This document shows, in pieces, positions 7,978-17,893 of a stretch of 49,289 nucleotides of DNA. Within the stretch, counting starts at the first letter, position 1, and each line of letters begins with the position of its first letter. Made by a program: the position numbers and the translations under genes. A model generated the notes under the pieces. The model was not told the DNA's origin, searched no databases, and saw only the letters and a program-made list of their open reading frames with translations. Source of the DNA: Legionella impletisoli (GTDB taxonomy: Bacteria; Pseudomonadota; Gammaproteobacteria; Legionellales; Legionellaceae); the NCBI RefSeq assembly GCF_900639875.1, contig NZ_CAAAIA010000014.1, positions 1 through 49,289 on the forward strand, in the 5' to 3' direction.

Positions 7978-9741
7978 ATGAAGAAGTTTGGGTTGGTTGT
8001 ATTATTCCTTATGATTCCGGTTTTAGGTTGGGCTGCTCCCTTGCCAGCCCATGAAGTGTTTCAATTGGAAGCTTCTGTCCAAGACCCTAATACACTTTTG
8101 CTAACCTGGCGCATACAGCCTGGTTTTTTTCTTTACCAAGAGCGAATTAAATTTAATCCCTCGCCTCATAGTAATTTTACCGTAGGATATATTGCTTACC
8201 CTCCTACCGAGGAGAAAACGGATAAACGGGGAAAAACGTATCCGATTTATCGGGATCAATTAAAATTATCTGTCCCAGTGTTGGCTAGCGAACCTGGCGA
8301 GTCTCTACTTGAAGTTACCTATCAAGGCTGTGCAGACGATGGATTTTGTTATCCTCCCGAAGCAGTCCACTTCAAGCTCGCGTTCAATCCTAAGCTGGCT
8401 TTATCAAGCGTCTCTAAAGAAACGACTGATCTTCATGAACCCATCACGGAAGAACCTCCCTCCGAATTTGAACAATTATTTTCCAGTGATAATTTAGTCT
8501 TAATCATTTTGGGATTTCTAGGATTCGGTTTACTGCTTTCTTTTACACCTTGCGTGTTACCTATGGTGCCGGTGTTGTCGGGATTAATTGTTGGCCATGG
8601 TAAAGACCTAACGACTCGAAAAGCATTTATGCTCTCCTTAAGTTATGTGTTAAGCATGTCGCTAACTTATGCCGCAGTTGGAGCTATTGTGGCTTTACTA
8701 GGCAACAACCTTCAAGTAGCCATGCAATCTCCGTGGATTATTAGTTTATTTAGTCTAATTTTTGTGTTACTCGCCTTATCGATGTTTAATTTTTATGATT
8801 TACGGCTGCCTTTATCCTGGCAAAATAAGTTGGCAAGCATTACACGAAGCCATGCAGGGGGACATTATTTAGGGGCTGCCTTAATGGGATGTTTGTCCAC
8901 TTTGATTCTTTCTCCTTGTGTTACAGCCCCTCTAATTGGCGCTTTAGGCTATATTGCTCAAACTGGAAATATTATTATTGGGAGCGTCGCACTGTTTTCA
9001 CTCGGGCTAGGTATGGGGCTTCCTCTTCTTTTAGTCGGAATATCGGCAGGCAAGTTACTCCCAAAAGCTGGAAAATGGATGAATGAAGTCAAATCCTTTT
9101 TTGGGGTGCTGTTATTAGGAATGGCCATTTATTTAATGAGCCGTATCCTGCCTCCCGTCTTCACCATGGCCTTATGGGGAAGCTTATTAATATTTTCAGG
9201 CATTTATCTTGGTGCTTTAACGCGTTCCGTTACAAACCCCGAAAAATTCAATCAAGCATTAGGGATTATCTGCATCGTCTATGGCATTTTAATCCTGGTG
9301 GGCGCCAGTCAAGGAAACAATAATCCTTTACAACCTTTGGCTTCAATTTCTAAGCTTGAAGTTAAGCAAGACACACCGTCCATGGAGGTCGTCACCTCGT
9401 TAAATCAAGCGAAAAGCATCATCAATGCGGCTAAAGGTAAACCAGTATTGCTCGATTTTTATGCCGATTGGTGCACATCGTGCAAAATCATAGCTGCAAC
9501 CACACTTAAAGATCCTAAAGTAGTATCTGCATTAGAAGATTTTGTTGTGGTAAAAGTGGATATCACTGCCAATGATGCACAATCAAAAGCTCTGATGAAA
9601 CATTTCGACGTGGTTGCTCCTCCTACTTTTTTATTCTTGAATGCTACAGGAAAAGAACTAACACCATTACGTGAAGTCGGTGACATCACAGCTGAACAGT
9701 TTGCAGCAAAACTAAATAAAGTATTAGCCATCATTCGTTAA
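7978..9741 (+). CDS. dsbD: Thiol:disulfide interchange protein DsbD
   Basis: 587 aa, usual length. DsbD carries electrons from cytoplasmic thioredoxin across the inner membrane to periplasmic DsbC/DsbG and cytochrome maturation. All three parts are visible: a signal peptide (residues 1-19) and periplasmic alpha domain with Cys118 and Cys124 in GCADDGFCYPP; an eight-helix membrane beta domain with the paired cysteines in SFTPCVLPMVP (near 192) and LSPCVTAPLIG (near 315); and a C-terminal thioredoxin-like gamma domain with WCTSC (Cys499, Cys502). ATG start at the signal peptide. It is divergent from groES, with a 7-bp tandem repeat in the shared upstream region. All six redox cysteines are present, so it should be active. 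Confidence 0.97.
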   Translation: MKKFGLVVLFLMIPVLGWAAPLPAHEVFQLEASVQDPNTLLLTWRIQPGFFLYQERIKFNPSPHSNFTVGYIAYPPTEEKTDKRGKTYPIYRDQLKLSVPVLASEPGESLLEVTYQGCADDGFCYPPEAVHFKLAFNPKLALSSVSKETTDLHEPITEEPPSEFEQLFSSDNLVLIILGFLGFGLLLSFTPCVLPMVPVLSGLIVGHGKDLTTRKAFMLSLSYVLSMSLTYAAVGAIVALLGNNLQVAMQSPWIISLFSLIFVLLALSMFNFYDLRLPLSWQNKLASITRSHAGGHYLGAALMGCLSTLILSPCVTAPLIGALGYIAQTGNIIIGSVALFSLGLGMGLPLLLVGISAGKLLPKAGKWMNEVKSFFGVLLLGMAIYLMSRILPPVFTMALWGSLLIFSGIYLGALTRSVTNPEKFNQALGIICIVYGILILVGASQGNNNPLQPLASISKLEVKQDTPSMEVVTSLNQAKSIINAAKGKPVLLDFYADWCTSCKIIAATTLKDPKVVSALEDFVVVKVDITANDAQSKALMKHFDVVAPPTFLFLNATGKELTPLREVGDITAEQFAAKLNKVLAIIR

Positions 9742-9748
9742 TCACGTT

Positions 9749-9778
9749 TAGACAAACTCGCACAAAATCCGCTATAAT
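9749..9778 (+). promoter_or_regulatory. Likely sigma-70 promoter of rimO
   Basis: TAGACA (9749-9754), an 18-base spacer and a perfect TATAAT (9773-9778) lie in the 67-bp dsbD-rimO gap, about 30 bases before the rimO ATG. This suggests rimO has its own promoter. Confidence 0.6.
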
Positions 9779-9808
9779 TCGCCCAATTTTAAACACTAGT
9801 ACTATGTT

Positions 9809-11119
9809 ATGAACAATCGTGTTGGATTTGTAAGCTTAGGATGCCCTAAAGCATTGGTAGACTCAGAGCGCATCATTACTCAATTACGTGCACAAGGATA
9901 TGAGTTGGTTTCCAGCTACCAAGAAGCAGGTGTCGTCGTCATCAATACGTGTGGGTTTATTGATTCTGCTGTGAAAGAATCTTTGGACACGATAAAAGAG
10001 GCAATGGCCGAAAATGGCCGTGTTATCGTCACAGGCTGCCTTGGAGCAAAAGCAGATATCATCAAAGAAGCCTGTCCTGATGTACTCCATATCAGCGGTG
10101 CTCATGCTTACGAATCCGTTGTAAAAGCCGTGCATGAACATTTACCTCCCCCTAATGATCCGTTTTCACAACTTATTCCCCCACAAGGGATTAAACTGAC
10201 TCCACGCCATTACGCTTATCTTAAAATTTCAGAAGGATGTAATCAAAAATGCACCTTTTGCATCATTCCAACTATGCGTGGAAAACTACAAAGCTATCCG
10301 ATGCAACAGGTATTATCTGAAGCCAAGAAACTCAAAGAGGCTGGAGTGAAAGAATTGCTGGTAATTTCACAAGATACCAGTGCCTATGGAGTCGACACGC
10401 GTTATCAAACAGTACAATGGCAAGATAAAACCATTCAAACTCGATTTTACGATTTATGCCAACAACTTGGAGAGCTTGGTATTTGGGTGCGCTTACACTA
10501 CGTATACCCTTACCCTCATGTAGATGACATTATTCCTTTAATGCGCGATGGAGCGATTTTGCCTTATCTGGATATCCCTTTACAACATGCCAATCAACGC
10601 GTTCTAAAAGCAATGAAACGCCCCGCGAGCAGTGAAAATACTCTAGCTAGAATCACAAACTGGCGTAAAATATGCCCTGATATAACCATTCGTTCAACCT
10701 TCATCGTAGGCTTTCCGGGTGAAACCGAAGAAGAGTTTGAAGAGCTGTTAGACTTTCTTCAGAAAGCTGAGCTAGACCGAGTCGGTTGCTTCCAATACTC
10801 TCCAGTCCATGGAGCAAAAGCCAATGACTTACCGAATCCTGTACCTCCTGACATTATGGAAGAGCGTTATCATCGGTTTATGCAAATTCAAGCAGAAATC
10901 AGTCGCAAAAAGCTGCAGGCTAAAATTGGCAGTCAACAAACCGTTCTTGTGGATTTTATTGCAGAAGATAACATCATTGCTCGTAGCGCGAGCGATGCGC
11001 CTGAGATTGATGGCCTAGTTTATTTACCGACCAATCCGAATATCAAAGTCGGCACCTTCGTTAAAATCATCATAACCGATAGTGATGATTATGATTTGTA
11101 TGGGGATTATTTTTCTTAG
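9809..11119 (+). CDS. rimO: Ribosomal protein uS12 methylthiotransferase RimO
   Basis: 436 aa. RimO is a radical-SAM enzyme that adds a methylthio group to the conserved aspartate of ribosomal protein S12. The N-terminal UPF0004 domain holds the first [4Fe-4S] cluster ligands (Cys12 in [12 protein letters not shown], a second Cys in INTCGFID and a third in VTGCLGAK). The radical-SAM motif is GCNQKCTFC with Cys144, Cys148 and Cys151. A TRAM domain ends the protein (from about residue 370). The [10 protein letters not shown] and [11 protein letters not shown] forms point to RimO rather than MiaB. ATG start; no strong Shine-Dalgarno, but a good promoter lies 30 bases upstream. It is convergent with glnE, only 19 nt apart. 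Confidence 0.97.
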   Translation: MNNRVGFVSLGCPKALVDSERIITQLRAQGYELVSSYQEAGVVVINTCGFIDSAVKESLDTIKEAMAENGRVIVTGCLGAKADIIKEACPDVLHISGAHAYESVVKAVHEHLPPPNDPFSQLIPPQGIKLTPRHYAYLKISEGCNQKCTFCIIPTMRGKLQSYPMQQVLSEAKKLKEAGVKELLVISQDTSAYGVDTRYQTVQWQDKTIQTRFYDLCQQLGELGIWVRLHYVYPYPHVDDIIPLMRDGAILPYLDIPLQHANQRVLKAMKRPASSENTLARITNWRKICPDITIRSTFIVGFPGETEEEFEELLDFLQKAELDRVGCFQYSPVHGAKANDLPNPVPPDIMEERYHRFMQIQAEISRKKLQAKIGSQQTVLVDFIAEDNIIARSASDAPEIDGLVYLPTNPNIKVGTFVKIIITDSDDYDLYGDYFS

Positions 11120-11138
11120 AGTGATTTAGGATCTCGCC

Positions 11139-13880
11139 TCAGTCATCTTTTCTGAGACCTGTAGTCCCCTGATAAACCCGCTGACTAAGTTCAAAGACTG
11201 CTTGTTGCTCTTTTTCAACGTCTAACCGTTTTGATTGCAACAACGATTGATGTAACGCTTTATGAAAACGCCTGAAAGCGTGGTTTAATGTTTTAAGCGC
11301 TTCGTCGCTTAAAACCTTTTCTTCATGTAGGCTTCTTAATTGCAAGAGCGTACTGGTCTTTTTAGCGAGCGTTTCATTTGGATAAGCGAGCACTAAATAT
11401 TGGATTAAGAATTCCAAATCAATAAGCCCCCCTTCAGAGTGTTTAATGGGATCATTTTCCGTATGAGCATTCATCTTTTTTCGCATTTTTTGGATCTCAT
11501 GCGCCAGTTCAACGCGGTCTCGTTCGCGAATTAAAACATTCTGTTTTAATTGCTGAAACTGTTTTTGAATCGTTTTGTTGCAAAAAATAATTCTTGCTCG
11601 AGCAAGCGCTTGATGCTCCCAGGTCCAGGCTTGGTTATTTTGATATTCAACAAAAGCGTCCATATGACTCACTAAAAGTCCAGCGGAACCAGAAGGGCGA
11701 AGTCGTGTATCGACTTGAAATAAAACGCCACTTTGAGAAGGTAAAGTAAGGCCATGAATAATTTTTTGCGTCAGTCGATTAACAAGCGCTTCTTCAGAAG
11801 GTTTAGCTCTGTGTAAAAAAACCAAATCCACATCCGAGTTATAATTCATTTCTCGAGCTCCTAACTTACCATAGGCGACGATGGCAAAGCGATTGAGCAC
11901 TTGTGTAATTGCTGGGAAACGAGGTAATAATTGTTTACAGGCTAGTGTTACCACCTCATGAATAACCACTTCCGCCACATCTGCTAAAAATCGACCCGTG
12001 TGCACCGAATTACACTCTCCGTATAACTCTGCTCGAGCTACCAGTAGCCAACACGTTAATTTGAATTGTCTAAGGGTTTCTATTTGTAATTCTTCATCAT
12101 CGCTATGAAGTAGTTTGGCTTGTAACTGCTTTTGCAAGGTTGCTTTACTAAGTAGCCTCCAACTCTTATCTTGATCAATGAGAACTTCAAGTAAAAAAGG
12201 CTGGTTAACTAATAAAGACGTGATGAATGGACTATGTTCAAACCAATGCAACAATTCTTGTAAAACAGAGGGATTTTCAATTAATAAAGCCAAATAGGCA
12301 CTTCGACCTACTATACTCTCAAGCAAATGAATAACCTGGAGTAATACAACATCGGTCTTTTCAACACCCGTCAATTCATTCATTAAAAGAATCATAAAGC
12401 GATCAAGTCTTAATCTTGCAATCTGTGAGAGTCTTCGACAGCGCGGGCCGTGACGAAAGGCACTGAGGATCTGATAACATCGCTCGGGTTCTTGATACCC
12501 TAAGCTTGATAATAAATTAATCGCTAACCCTGATTCAACATGGCCGTGCCATAAATTCATTAACTGGTTTGCCAAAAGACGCTTCTCATCTTCATAAATA
12601 TCCGCTTTAGCCAATACTTTTGAAAATGAATGATTAATAATTCTTCGATATTGTTCAATAAGCTTGGAAGCTTCTTCCCAATCATCAAATCCTAAAGCTA
12701 AAGCGACTTGTTTACAGGCTGTTTTCTCAAAGGGTAAGTGATGAGTTTGTTGATCCGCTCTGGCTTGCAACGCATTTTCTAATCGACGCAAAAACCAATA
12801 GGCTTGTTCTAGAGATTTTGTATGCGATACAAGTCCTTCCTCTCTTAACACCTGCAATGCGCTCATAGCACTTTGTTCTTGTAATTGAGGTAATCGTCCT
12901 CCTCGAATCAGTTGAAACGATTGAATAATAAATTCGACCTCGCGAATACCGCCACGGCCTCGTTTAATATCATCAAACATAGGGTTTAATTGGACTTCTC
13001 GCTCAATCATCCCTTTCATACTTCGTAACGACTCAATGACACTGAAATCAACATAACGTCGATACACAAAAGGATTTATCAATCGTTCAAACCATTGACT
13101 ATTGCCATAAGGATCCAATTCTATCAACCTTGCCTTAACCATGGCATAACGTTCCCAATCTCTGCCCTGCTCTTGATAATAAGTTTCCATGGCCGCTATC
13201 GAACTCACCAATGGACCACTATCTCCGTAAGGCCTTAGACGAAGATCAACACGAAATACAAACCCATCTGGTGTAACAGATTGTACTATTTGCATAAACA
13301 ATTGGACTAATTGGGTGAAATATTCTTGATTAGTAATTTCTTGTTTCCCGTTGGTCTTACCAGTTGACGAATAGGCGAATATCAGATCAATATCCGATGA
13401 AAAATTTAATTCTCGACCACCAAGTTTGCCCATGGCTATAGCAAAGAACCCTACAGGGCATCCCACTCTATCGCAAGGAGTCCCATGGAGAGGTTGTATC
13501 AGGTTATGACAAAATTTTATGGTGTGTCTAACGATTGCTTCTGCAAAAAAAGACCAATCGGTTGTGGTCATATTTGTGCTGGCGTAGCCAGCAAGCTCTC
13601 TTAAATAGAGTCTTAACAGGTGGCGATGTCGAAGCTGTCGCAATGCGCTAGCAAATTGGTGCTGTGTTAAATCGAGAGATATTTCTCTAATCAACTGTTG
13701 ATAATCAGATTGTGTAAGTCGCGTGACACAATCATCTTCTAACAGCAACTGCTTTAAATGTTCTTGTTGTTTTGCAGCATAGTCACTAACTAAGAGCAAT
13801 TTTAATACAGGAAGCGAATGTGAAATCGCTTCGAAATGGCGGATGTATAATGACTCTCTCAATTCAACTAAATTAGGCAA
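11139..13880 (-). CDS. glnE: Bifunctional glutamine synthetase adenylyltransferase/deadenylylase GlnE
   Basis: 913 aa, slightly shorter than E. coli GlnE. It controls glutamine synthetase by adding or removing AMP in response to glutamine and PII. Two nucleotidyltransferase domains are visible. The N-terminal one (deadenylylase) has GKLGGRELNFSSDIDLIF with metal ligands Asp163 and Asp165. The C-terminal one (adenylylase) has GKLGAREMNYNSDVDLVF near residues 675-690. Each is followed by an RLRP segment (VDLRLRPYGDSG, VDTRLRPSGSAG) and a PII-uridylyltransferase-like helical domain (GRGGIREVEF, EGGLIDLEFL). Both catalytic motifs are intact. ATG start at 13880, in a 153-bp divergent region shared with the binding protein gene. 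Confidence 0.97.
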   Translation of the reverse strand: MPNLVELRESLYIRHFEAISHSLPVLKLLLVSDYAAKQQEHLKQLLLEDDCVTRLTQSDYQQLIREISLDLTQHQFASALRQLRHRHLLRLYLRELAGYASTNMTTTDWSFFAEAIVRHTIKFCHNLIQPLHGTPCDRVGCPVGFFAIAMGKLGGRELNFSSDIDLIFAYSSTGKTNGKQEITNQEYFTQLVQLFMQIVQSVTPDGFVFRVDLRLRPYGDSGPLVSSIAAMETYYQEQGRDWERYAMVKARLIELDPYGNSQWFERLINPFVYRRYVDFSVIESLRSMKGMIEREVQLNPMFDDIKRGRGGIREVEFIIQSFQLIRGGRLPQLQEQSAMSALQVLREEGLVSHTKSLEQAYWFLRRLENALQARADQQTHHLPFEKTACKQVALALGFDDWEEASKLIEQYRRIINHSFSKVLAKADIYEDEKRLLANQLMNLWHGHVESGLAINLLSSLGYQEPERCYQILSAFRHGPRCRRLSQIARLRLDRFMILLMNELTGVEKTDVVLLQVIHLLESIVGRSAYLALLIENPSVLQELLHWFEHSPFITSLLVNQPFLLEVLIDQDKSWRLLSKATLQKQLQAKLLHSDDEELQIETLRQFKLTCWLLVARAELYGECNSVHTGRFLADVAEVVIHEVVTLACKQLLPRFPAITQVLNRFAIVAYGKLGAREMNYNSDVDLVFLHRAKPSEEALVNRLTQKIIHGLTLPSQSGVLFQVDTRLRPSGSAGLLVSHMDAFVEYQNNQAWTWEHQALARARIIFCNKTIQKQFQQLKQNVLIRERDRVELAHEIQKMRKKMNAHTENDPIKHSEGGLIDLEFLIQYLVLAYPNETLAKKTSTLLQLRSLHEEKVLSDEALKTLNHAFRRFHKALHQSLLQSKRLDVEKEQQAVFELSQRVYQGTTGLRKDD

Positions 13881-13921
13881 ATTCGACTCTCCTATTTTCC
13901 CGCCATAATGTTCTGACTATA

Positions 13922-13991
13922 CTTTAATCTTTCAAAACGCGAGATTAAAGCCGCATTTATTTAAAGTATAAAACTCGCATTATGAAAGATT
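13922..13991. promoter_or_regulatory. Overlapping inverted repeats in divergent glnE/binding-protein promoter region
   Basis: CTTTAATCT (13922-13930) pairs with AGATTAAAG (13942-13950), and TAATCTTTCA (13925-13934) pairs perfectly with TGAAAGATTA (13982-13991). The two palindromes share the same left half, so alternative structures or paired operator half-sites are possible. No named regulator site is recognised. Confidence 0.4.
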
Positions 13992-14033
13992 ACAGGTATA
14001 TACTAATATTTAGTTAGGATTCAAGCGGATGGC

Positions 14034-14798
14034 ATGATGAAAAAACGCTATTTTCTTTTTACTCTGTTCATTTTTTTTGTCTCAATATCTTTTGCACAAC
14101 AACCAACGATCCCCACTCCAACATTACGGGTAGCAGTGGATCAGTTTGCTCCTCCATTTTGTATGCGCGCAGCCAATCAGCAGTTGTTCGGATACGATGT
14201 GGATATGCTTAAAATCATTTGCAAAGAAATCAATCGAAACTGCCAATTCCAACCAATGCCCTTTAAGGACATTATTCCAAGTCTTTTAAGCGATAAAGCA
14301 GATATAGGCATCGGAGCCATTGCAATCACACCGGAACGTGCAAAAGAGGTTTTATTTTCTAAGCCTTACTTACCTAGCTTTTCACAGTTTTTAGCTCAAC
14401 GAAAACATGCTGAACAACCGTTCTCATTAACTAATTTAGCCAATAAATTAATAGGAGTTGAAGAAGGAACCGTGTTTAAATCTTTAGTTACCTTATTAGG
14501 AATAAAAAACCCAAACGTTATTATCTTTCGCTCTGAAGATGAGATGATTGATGCTCTTGGCGAAGAAGAGTTGGATTATATTTTACTGGACGCAGCGACT
14601 GCACGTTTTTGGAGCATTAAAGCGTCTAGTCACGTACGCACGGTAGGAGAGCCTTTACCCTATGCTTATGGATTAGGAATCGCTGTAAATCCCAAAGAAA
14701 TCAACCTTCTCCCGGCTATCAACGATGCCATTACTAAATTTCAAAATAGCCCCGATTTTAAACAACATTACATGACTTATTTTGGTAGTGGGCAATAG
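14034..14798 (+). CDS. Periplasmic amino-acid-binding protein (SBP family 3), ArtJ-like
   Basis: 254 aa with a Sec signal peptide (residues 1-21, cleavage near SFA-QQP). It is a family-3 solute-binding protein: LRVAVDQFAPPF opening strand, GYDVDMLKIICKEI, then ADIGIGAIAITPERAKEVLFSKPY. This last motif keeps the Thr-Pro-Glu-Arg whose Arg binds the ligand's alpha-carboxylate, so it should bind a polar amino acid; arginine or lysine is likely by analogy only. It ends with the usual helix and YMTYFG. No ABC permease or ATPase gene is adjacent, so it must use one encoded elsewhere. It differs from the homologue at 3672, which lacks the Arg. The ATG at 14034 is followed by a second in-frame ATG at 14037. 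Confidence 0.9.
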   Translation: MMKKRYFLFTLFIFFVSISFAQQPTIPTPTLRVAVDQFAPPFCMRAANQQLFGYDVDMLKIICKEINRNCQFQPMPFKDIIPSLLSDKADIGIGAIAITPERAKEVLFSKPYLPSFSQFLAQRKHAEQPFSLTNLANKLIGVEEGTVFKSLVTLLGIKNPNVIIFRSEDEMIDALGEEELDYILLDAATARFWSIKASSHVRTVGEPLPYAYGLGIAVNPKEINLLPAINDAITKFQNSPDFKQHYMTYFGSGQ

Positions 14799-14907
14799 TA
14801 GTCAGCCTACTGTGCAACGCCTATTTTAAGTGTAACATGAAGTACACGAGCGTTTTGAGGCGCTTTCTTATTTGAGATTGACCCTTAATGACCGTTTCCA
14901 AACAGGT

Positions 14908-15174
14908 CTAATGAATTGTTTGACCTTGCGTAATGCATTGACTGATCACTTGCCGGGTAACATAATCACCTTGATTTGCCCCATAAAGTGATTGAAAATG
15001 CTGCGCAATGGCTACAACCCAATTAGCTAAGCGAAAATTCATGCGTTTTTCGTTTTGATTAACGACCAGCTCAAATAGTCCTAGGGTATTGCTTTCCTGG
15101 TCTTTTGCGTATTCTTCCATGATTAACTGGGCGATGTGCATATCTTTATTTTTGGTTGGCCAATTATTAGTCAT
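14908..15174 (-). CDS. Small conserved-looking protein of unknown function
   Basis: 88 aa, not recognised. It is soluble with no signal peptide or membrane helix. The middle (residues 25-65) alternates hydrophobic and polar residues in a helical pattern (GLFELVVNQNEKRMNFRLANWVVAIAQHF is split over two helices), and the end is Gln/Thr rich. It begins with ATG and lies 176 bp downstream of the AI-2E-type permease gene on the same strand, possibly with its own promoter. Codon use and composition look like the neighbours, so it is probably a real gene. Confidence 0.6.
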   Translation of the reverse strand: MTNNWPTKNKDMHIAQLIMEEYAKDQESNTLGLFELVVNQNEKRMNFRLANWVVAIAQHFQSLYGANQGDYVTRQVISQCITQGQTIH

Positions 15175-15350
15175 TCTACCCCCTTTACATCAAACGCTAG
15201 TGTTGGGACCATCCTGAGAACTTACTTTTTTATATTGGGATTATTTTTTAAATTTCAAGCCAAAGTCGTGAAGATATTATGCCATATCGGCAATTATTTA
15301 TCAAATTGTATTATTTATGCACTAAAATATCGGGTATTTATCAATCGGAG

Positions 15351-16409
15351 CTAGCTTTTAGAATTAACCGTTACAAAGCCTTGTGATTCATGCCAAAGTG
15401 TTATAAATAATACCATCGTAATCGGGCCAACAAATAAGCCCAATAGCCCAAGAGTCTCTAATCCGCCAAGTATTCCAAACAATACCGCTAAGAAAGGCAA
15501 TCGTATCGCCCCGCCAATGAGTGCGGGTTTTACGAAATGATCAGCAACAAACATCACTAACGTACCCCATATGACCACAACAACAGCAGCGATAAGACTA
15601 CCATTTGCAAATAAAATTAAAGCAACAATGGCAAATACGATTGGAACAACGAAGGGGATCATGGCTGCAAACGCCGTAATAAACCCAGTTAACGTAGGGC
15701 CAGGAAATCCAACTAATCCGTAACAAACTCCCATTAAAATACCAACGCCAATACCAACGACAATTGTACCATTTACAGTTGCCCTTAATGCAGAGGGCAA
15801 TCTATCGGCATAACGAAACCAGCGACTGCCAAGACAATTCTCGCCAATGCGATTAATCTGATTAAAGAGATTAAGACCATCACGATAAAAGAAAAACAAA
15901 GAAAGGACGGTAAAACCAACTTGGAAACTACGATTTGCCAAATTTAAACCCACCTGCTTAATATAGTAGCTTGCTGGTGTGAGTGACATGTGTAAATTGG
16001 TCAGAACGTTTTTAACATTTCCAGGATTGCCAACGTGTTCGTTCCAATAGGCGATTAATTCATTACTGAAAAAAGGAAAATCACGAATAAACTCTGGGGC
16101 TTGTCCACCTTCCCGATTAATTTTTTGGATGTAATTAATAAATAACTGAGTTTCTTTAACTAATAAGGTAATTAACCAACTGATTGGAATAAGTAACAAT
16201 AAGGCTAACAAGAGAGTAAAGGTAAAGGCAGCTAAGTTTCGACGACCACCTAATAATCTTGACCAACGCTGATACATAGGAAAAGTAGCGATCACAATGA
16301 TCGCAGCCCAGCTTATCGAGGGAATAAATCGATGGATGATAAATATCGCCAATGCAACAATACCGATGGTCATACCGATGCTGATTAATTCTTTATGATT
16401 TTCGTTCAC
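15351..16409 (-). CDS. AI-2E/PerM-family membrane permease
   Basis: About 352 aa, polytopic. The family (PF01594) has seven to eight helices: paired helices at the N-terminus, a large loop (about 90-190) and a C-terminal bundle with the GVCYGLVGFPGP and PFVVPIVFAIVALI-like segments and a GPITMVLFITLW end. Members export AI-2 or act as Na+/H+ antiporters or unknown transporters, so the substrate is open. The frame runs upstream to a TTG at 16445, but the GTG at 16409 is preferred: its GTG overlaps the pgpA TGA (GTGA) and a GGGG lies six bases upstream. It is the last gene of the glyA-nrdR-nusB-thiL-pgpA set and looks translationally coupled to pgpA. Confidence 0.88.
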   Translation of the reverse strand: MNENHKELISIGMTIGIVALAIFIIHRFIPSISWAAIIVIATFPMYQRWSRLLGGRRNLAAFTFTLLLALLLLIPISWLITLLVKETQLFINYIQKINREGGQAPEFIRDFPFFSNELIAYWNEHVGNPGNVKNVLTNLHMSLTPASYYIKQVGLNLANRSFQVGFTVLSLFFFYRDGLNLFNQINRIGENCLGSRWFRYADRLPSALRATVNGTIVVGIGVGILMGVCYGLVGFPGPTLTGFITAFAAMIPFVVPIVFAIVALILFANGSLIAAVVVVIWGTLVMFVADHFVKPALIGGAIRLPFLAVLFGILGGLETLGLLGLFVGPITMVLFITLWHESQGFVTVNSKS

Positions 16410-16903
16410 ATGAATCCCCAAGCCATTAATTGCAATAGAATCCAAGCCATTAATGCTGCAATCACATCATCTAACATAATCCCAAGCCCACCTTTTACTT
16501 TCCTATCAATGAACCGAATGGGTTCGGGTTTCCAGATATCAAACAAACGAAATAAGGCAAAACCGACAATGACCCATAAAAATCCAGGTGGGGCCAAAAA
16601 CATCGTTATCAAATAACCGACTACTTCATCCCAGACGATGCCGGAATAATCATGAACTCCAAGATCGCTTGAAACTTTCTGAGAGGCATAAACGCCAAGC
16701 ACAAAAGCGAATATCGTAAAAAACACATATACTGTCCAGGGCGTGCCTGCAAACAGGAGATATATTGGGATAGCTGCCAGAGTTCCCCAGGTGCCTGGTG
16801 CAGGTTTAATAAGCCCACTACCAAAGCCAAAGGCGATGAAATAGAGAGGATCCTGCAACACTTTTTTTGATAATTTTACTGTGCTCACCGACAATTCAAC
16901 CAT
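16406..16903 (-). CDS. pgpA: Phosphatidylglycerophosphatase A
   Basis: 165 aa, usual length. It removes phosphate from phosphatidylglycerol-phosphate in the inner membrane to make phosphatidylglycerol. Family features are GFGSGLIKPAPGTWGTL (residues about 27-42), the acidic metal-binding region (GIVWDEVVGYLITM) and RKVKGGLGIMLDDVIAAL near the end, with three to four hydrophobic helices. The ATG at 16903 is chosen over a TTG two codons upstream. It starts 39 nt after the thiL stop and overlaps the next gene through GTGA. thiL-pgpA adjacency is common in proteobacteria. Confidence 0.95.
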   Translation of the reverse strand: MVELSVSTVKLSKKVLQDPLYFIAFGFGSGLIKPAPGTWGTLAAIPIYLLFAGTPWTVYVFFTIFAFVLGVYASQKVSSDLGVHDYSGIVWDEVVGYLITMFLAPPGFLWVIVGFALFRLFDIWKPEPIRFIDRKVKGGLGIMLDDVIAALMAWILLQLMAWGFM

Positions 16904-16942
16904 GGTCAAGAAAAATAAATAATAAGGCTTAACTAAACGGGT

Positions 16943-17893
16943 TTAAAAATGCCTATACCCTTTTATGGTTAAGGGTTTAACGAGGCCATTTTTCTGACCG
17001 CGCAATCCTGGCTGAGCCTCAATGTTACCAATCAGATGGGCGTTTAACCCCTCCAATAAGAGCATCTGAAGCATTTCATGCTCAAGCATAGGGGAAACGG
17101 TATAACATAATTCATAATCATCCCCTCCTTGAAGTGCAAATTCAATAGCCTCCTCGCCTTGATAAGCCAAAACCATCGGATGCACCGGGATGTTTTTAAG
17201 ATTTAGGCAGGCTCCTACTTGGCTTGATTCACAAATATGATTTAAATCAGCGCTTAACCCATCGGAGATATCAATTGCCGCAGAAGCGAAACGTCTAAGC
17301 ACCTTCCCCATATCCACACGTGGGGTAGGCCGAAGCAGCCTATCCATTACCGTTTCTTTATGCAAAGCGTTAACATTCTTTTTTTCAAGAAAGTCAACAG
17401 CTAAGGCCGAAGCGCCTAAAAGACCTGTCACATAGATCTTATCCCCAGGTTTGGCACCATCACGCCTTACCGCTTTACTGGCGGGAACCAAACCATGAAG
17501 GGTTATGGTGATGCTGAGTGGGCCTTTAGTGGTATCGCCTCCAATAAGTGCAATGTTATATGGTTGCATGGCCTCATTTAAGCCTTTTGAAAATCGAGAC
17601 AACCAAACTTCATCAGACTCAGGCAATGTTAAAGAAAGAGATAACCACGAGGGCTCTGCCCCCATTGCAGCGATATCGCTGACATTGACCATGACGGCTT
17701 TATACGCAATATCAAACGCATCCCATGAGGAAAGAAAATGGCAATCCGCAACCAACGTGTCCGTGGTGACAATTAATTGCATGTCTTTGGGGACTGTTAA
17801 GCAGGCGGCATCATCTCCAATGCCAAAAACGACATCATTACGTTGACTAGGAATAGATTTAAAAAAACGATCAATTAATTCAAATTCATTCAT
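16943..17893 (-). CDS. thiL: Thiamine-monophosphate kinase ThiL
   Basis: 316 aa. ThiL phosphorylates thiamine monophosphate to thiamine diphosphate with ATP, the last step of the pathway. Visible family motifs are FELIDRFF at the start, GIGDDAACL (residues about 25-33, metal/ATP site), VSDIAAMGAEP (about 73-83), IGGDTTKGP (about 117-125) and AAIDISDGLSADL (about 212-224). The protein is soluble. Its ATG overlaps the nusB stop by eight bases, showing tight coupling in the nusB-thiL-pgpA block. Length and motifs are normal. Confidence 0.97.
   Translation of the reverse strand: MNEFELIDRFFKSIPSQRNDVVFGIGDDAACLTVPKDMQLIVTTDTLVADCHFLSSWDAFDIAYKAVMVNVSDIAAMGAEPSWLSLSLTLPESDEVWLSRFSKGLNEAMQPYNIALIGGDTTKGPLSITITLHGLVPASKAVRRDGAKPGDKIYVTGLLGASALAVDFLEKKNVNALHKETVMDRLLRPTPRVDMGKVLRRFASAAIDISDGLSADLNHICESSQVGACLNLKNIPVHPMVLAYQGEEAIEFALQGGDDYELCYTVSPMLEHEMLQMLLLEGLNAHLIGNIEAQPGLRGQKNGLVKPLTIKGYRHF

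Noticed and set aside
14813-14907. Terminator between the binding protein gene and the 88-codon gene
   Set aside because: Only a four-base stem (AGCG/CGCT) with a broken T-run is seen, too weak to call.
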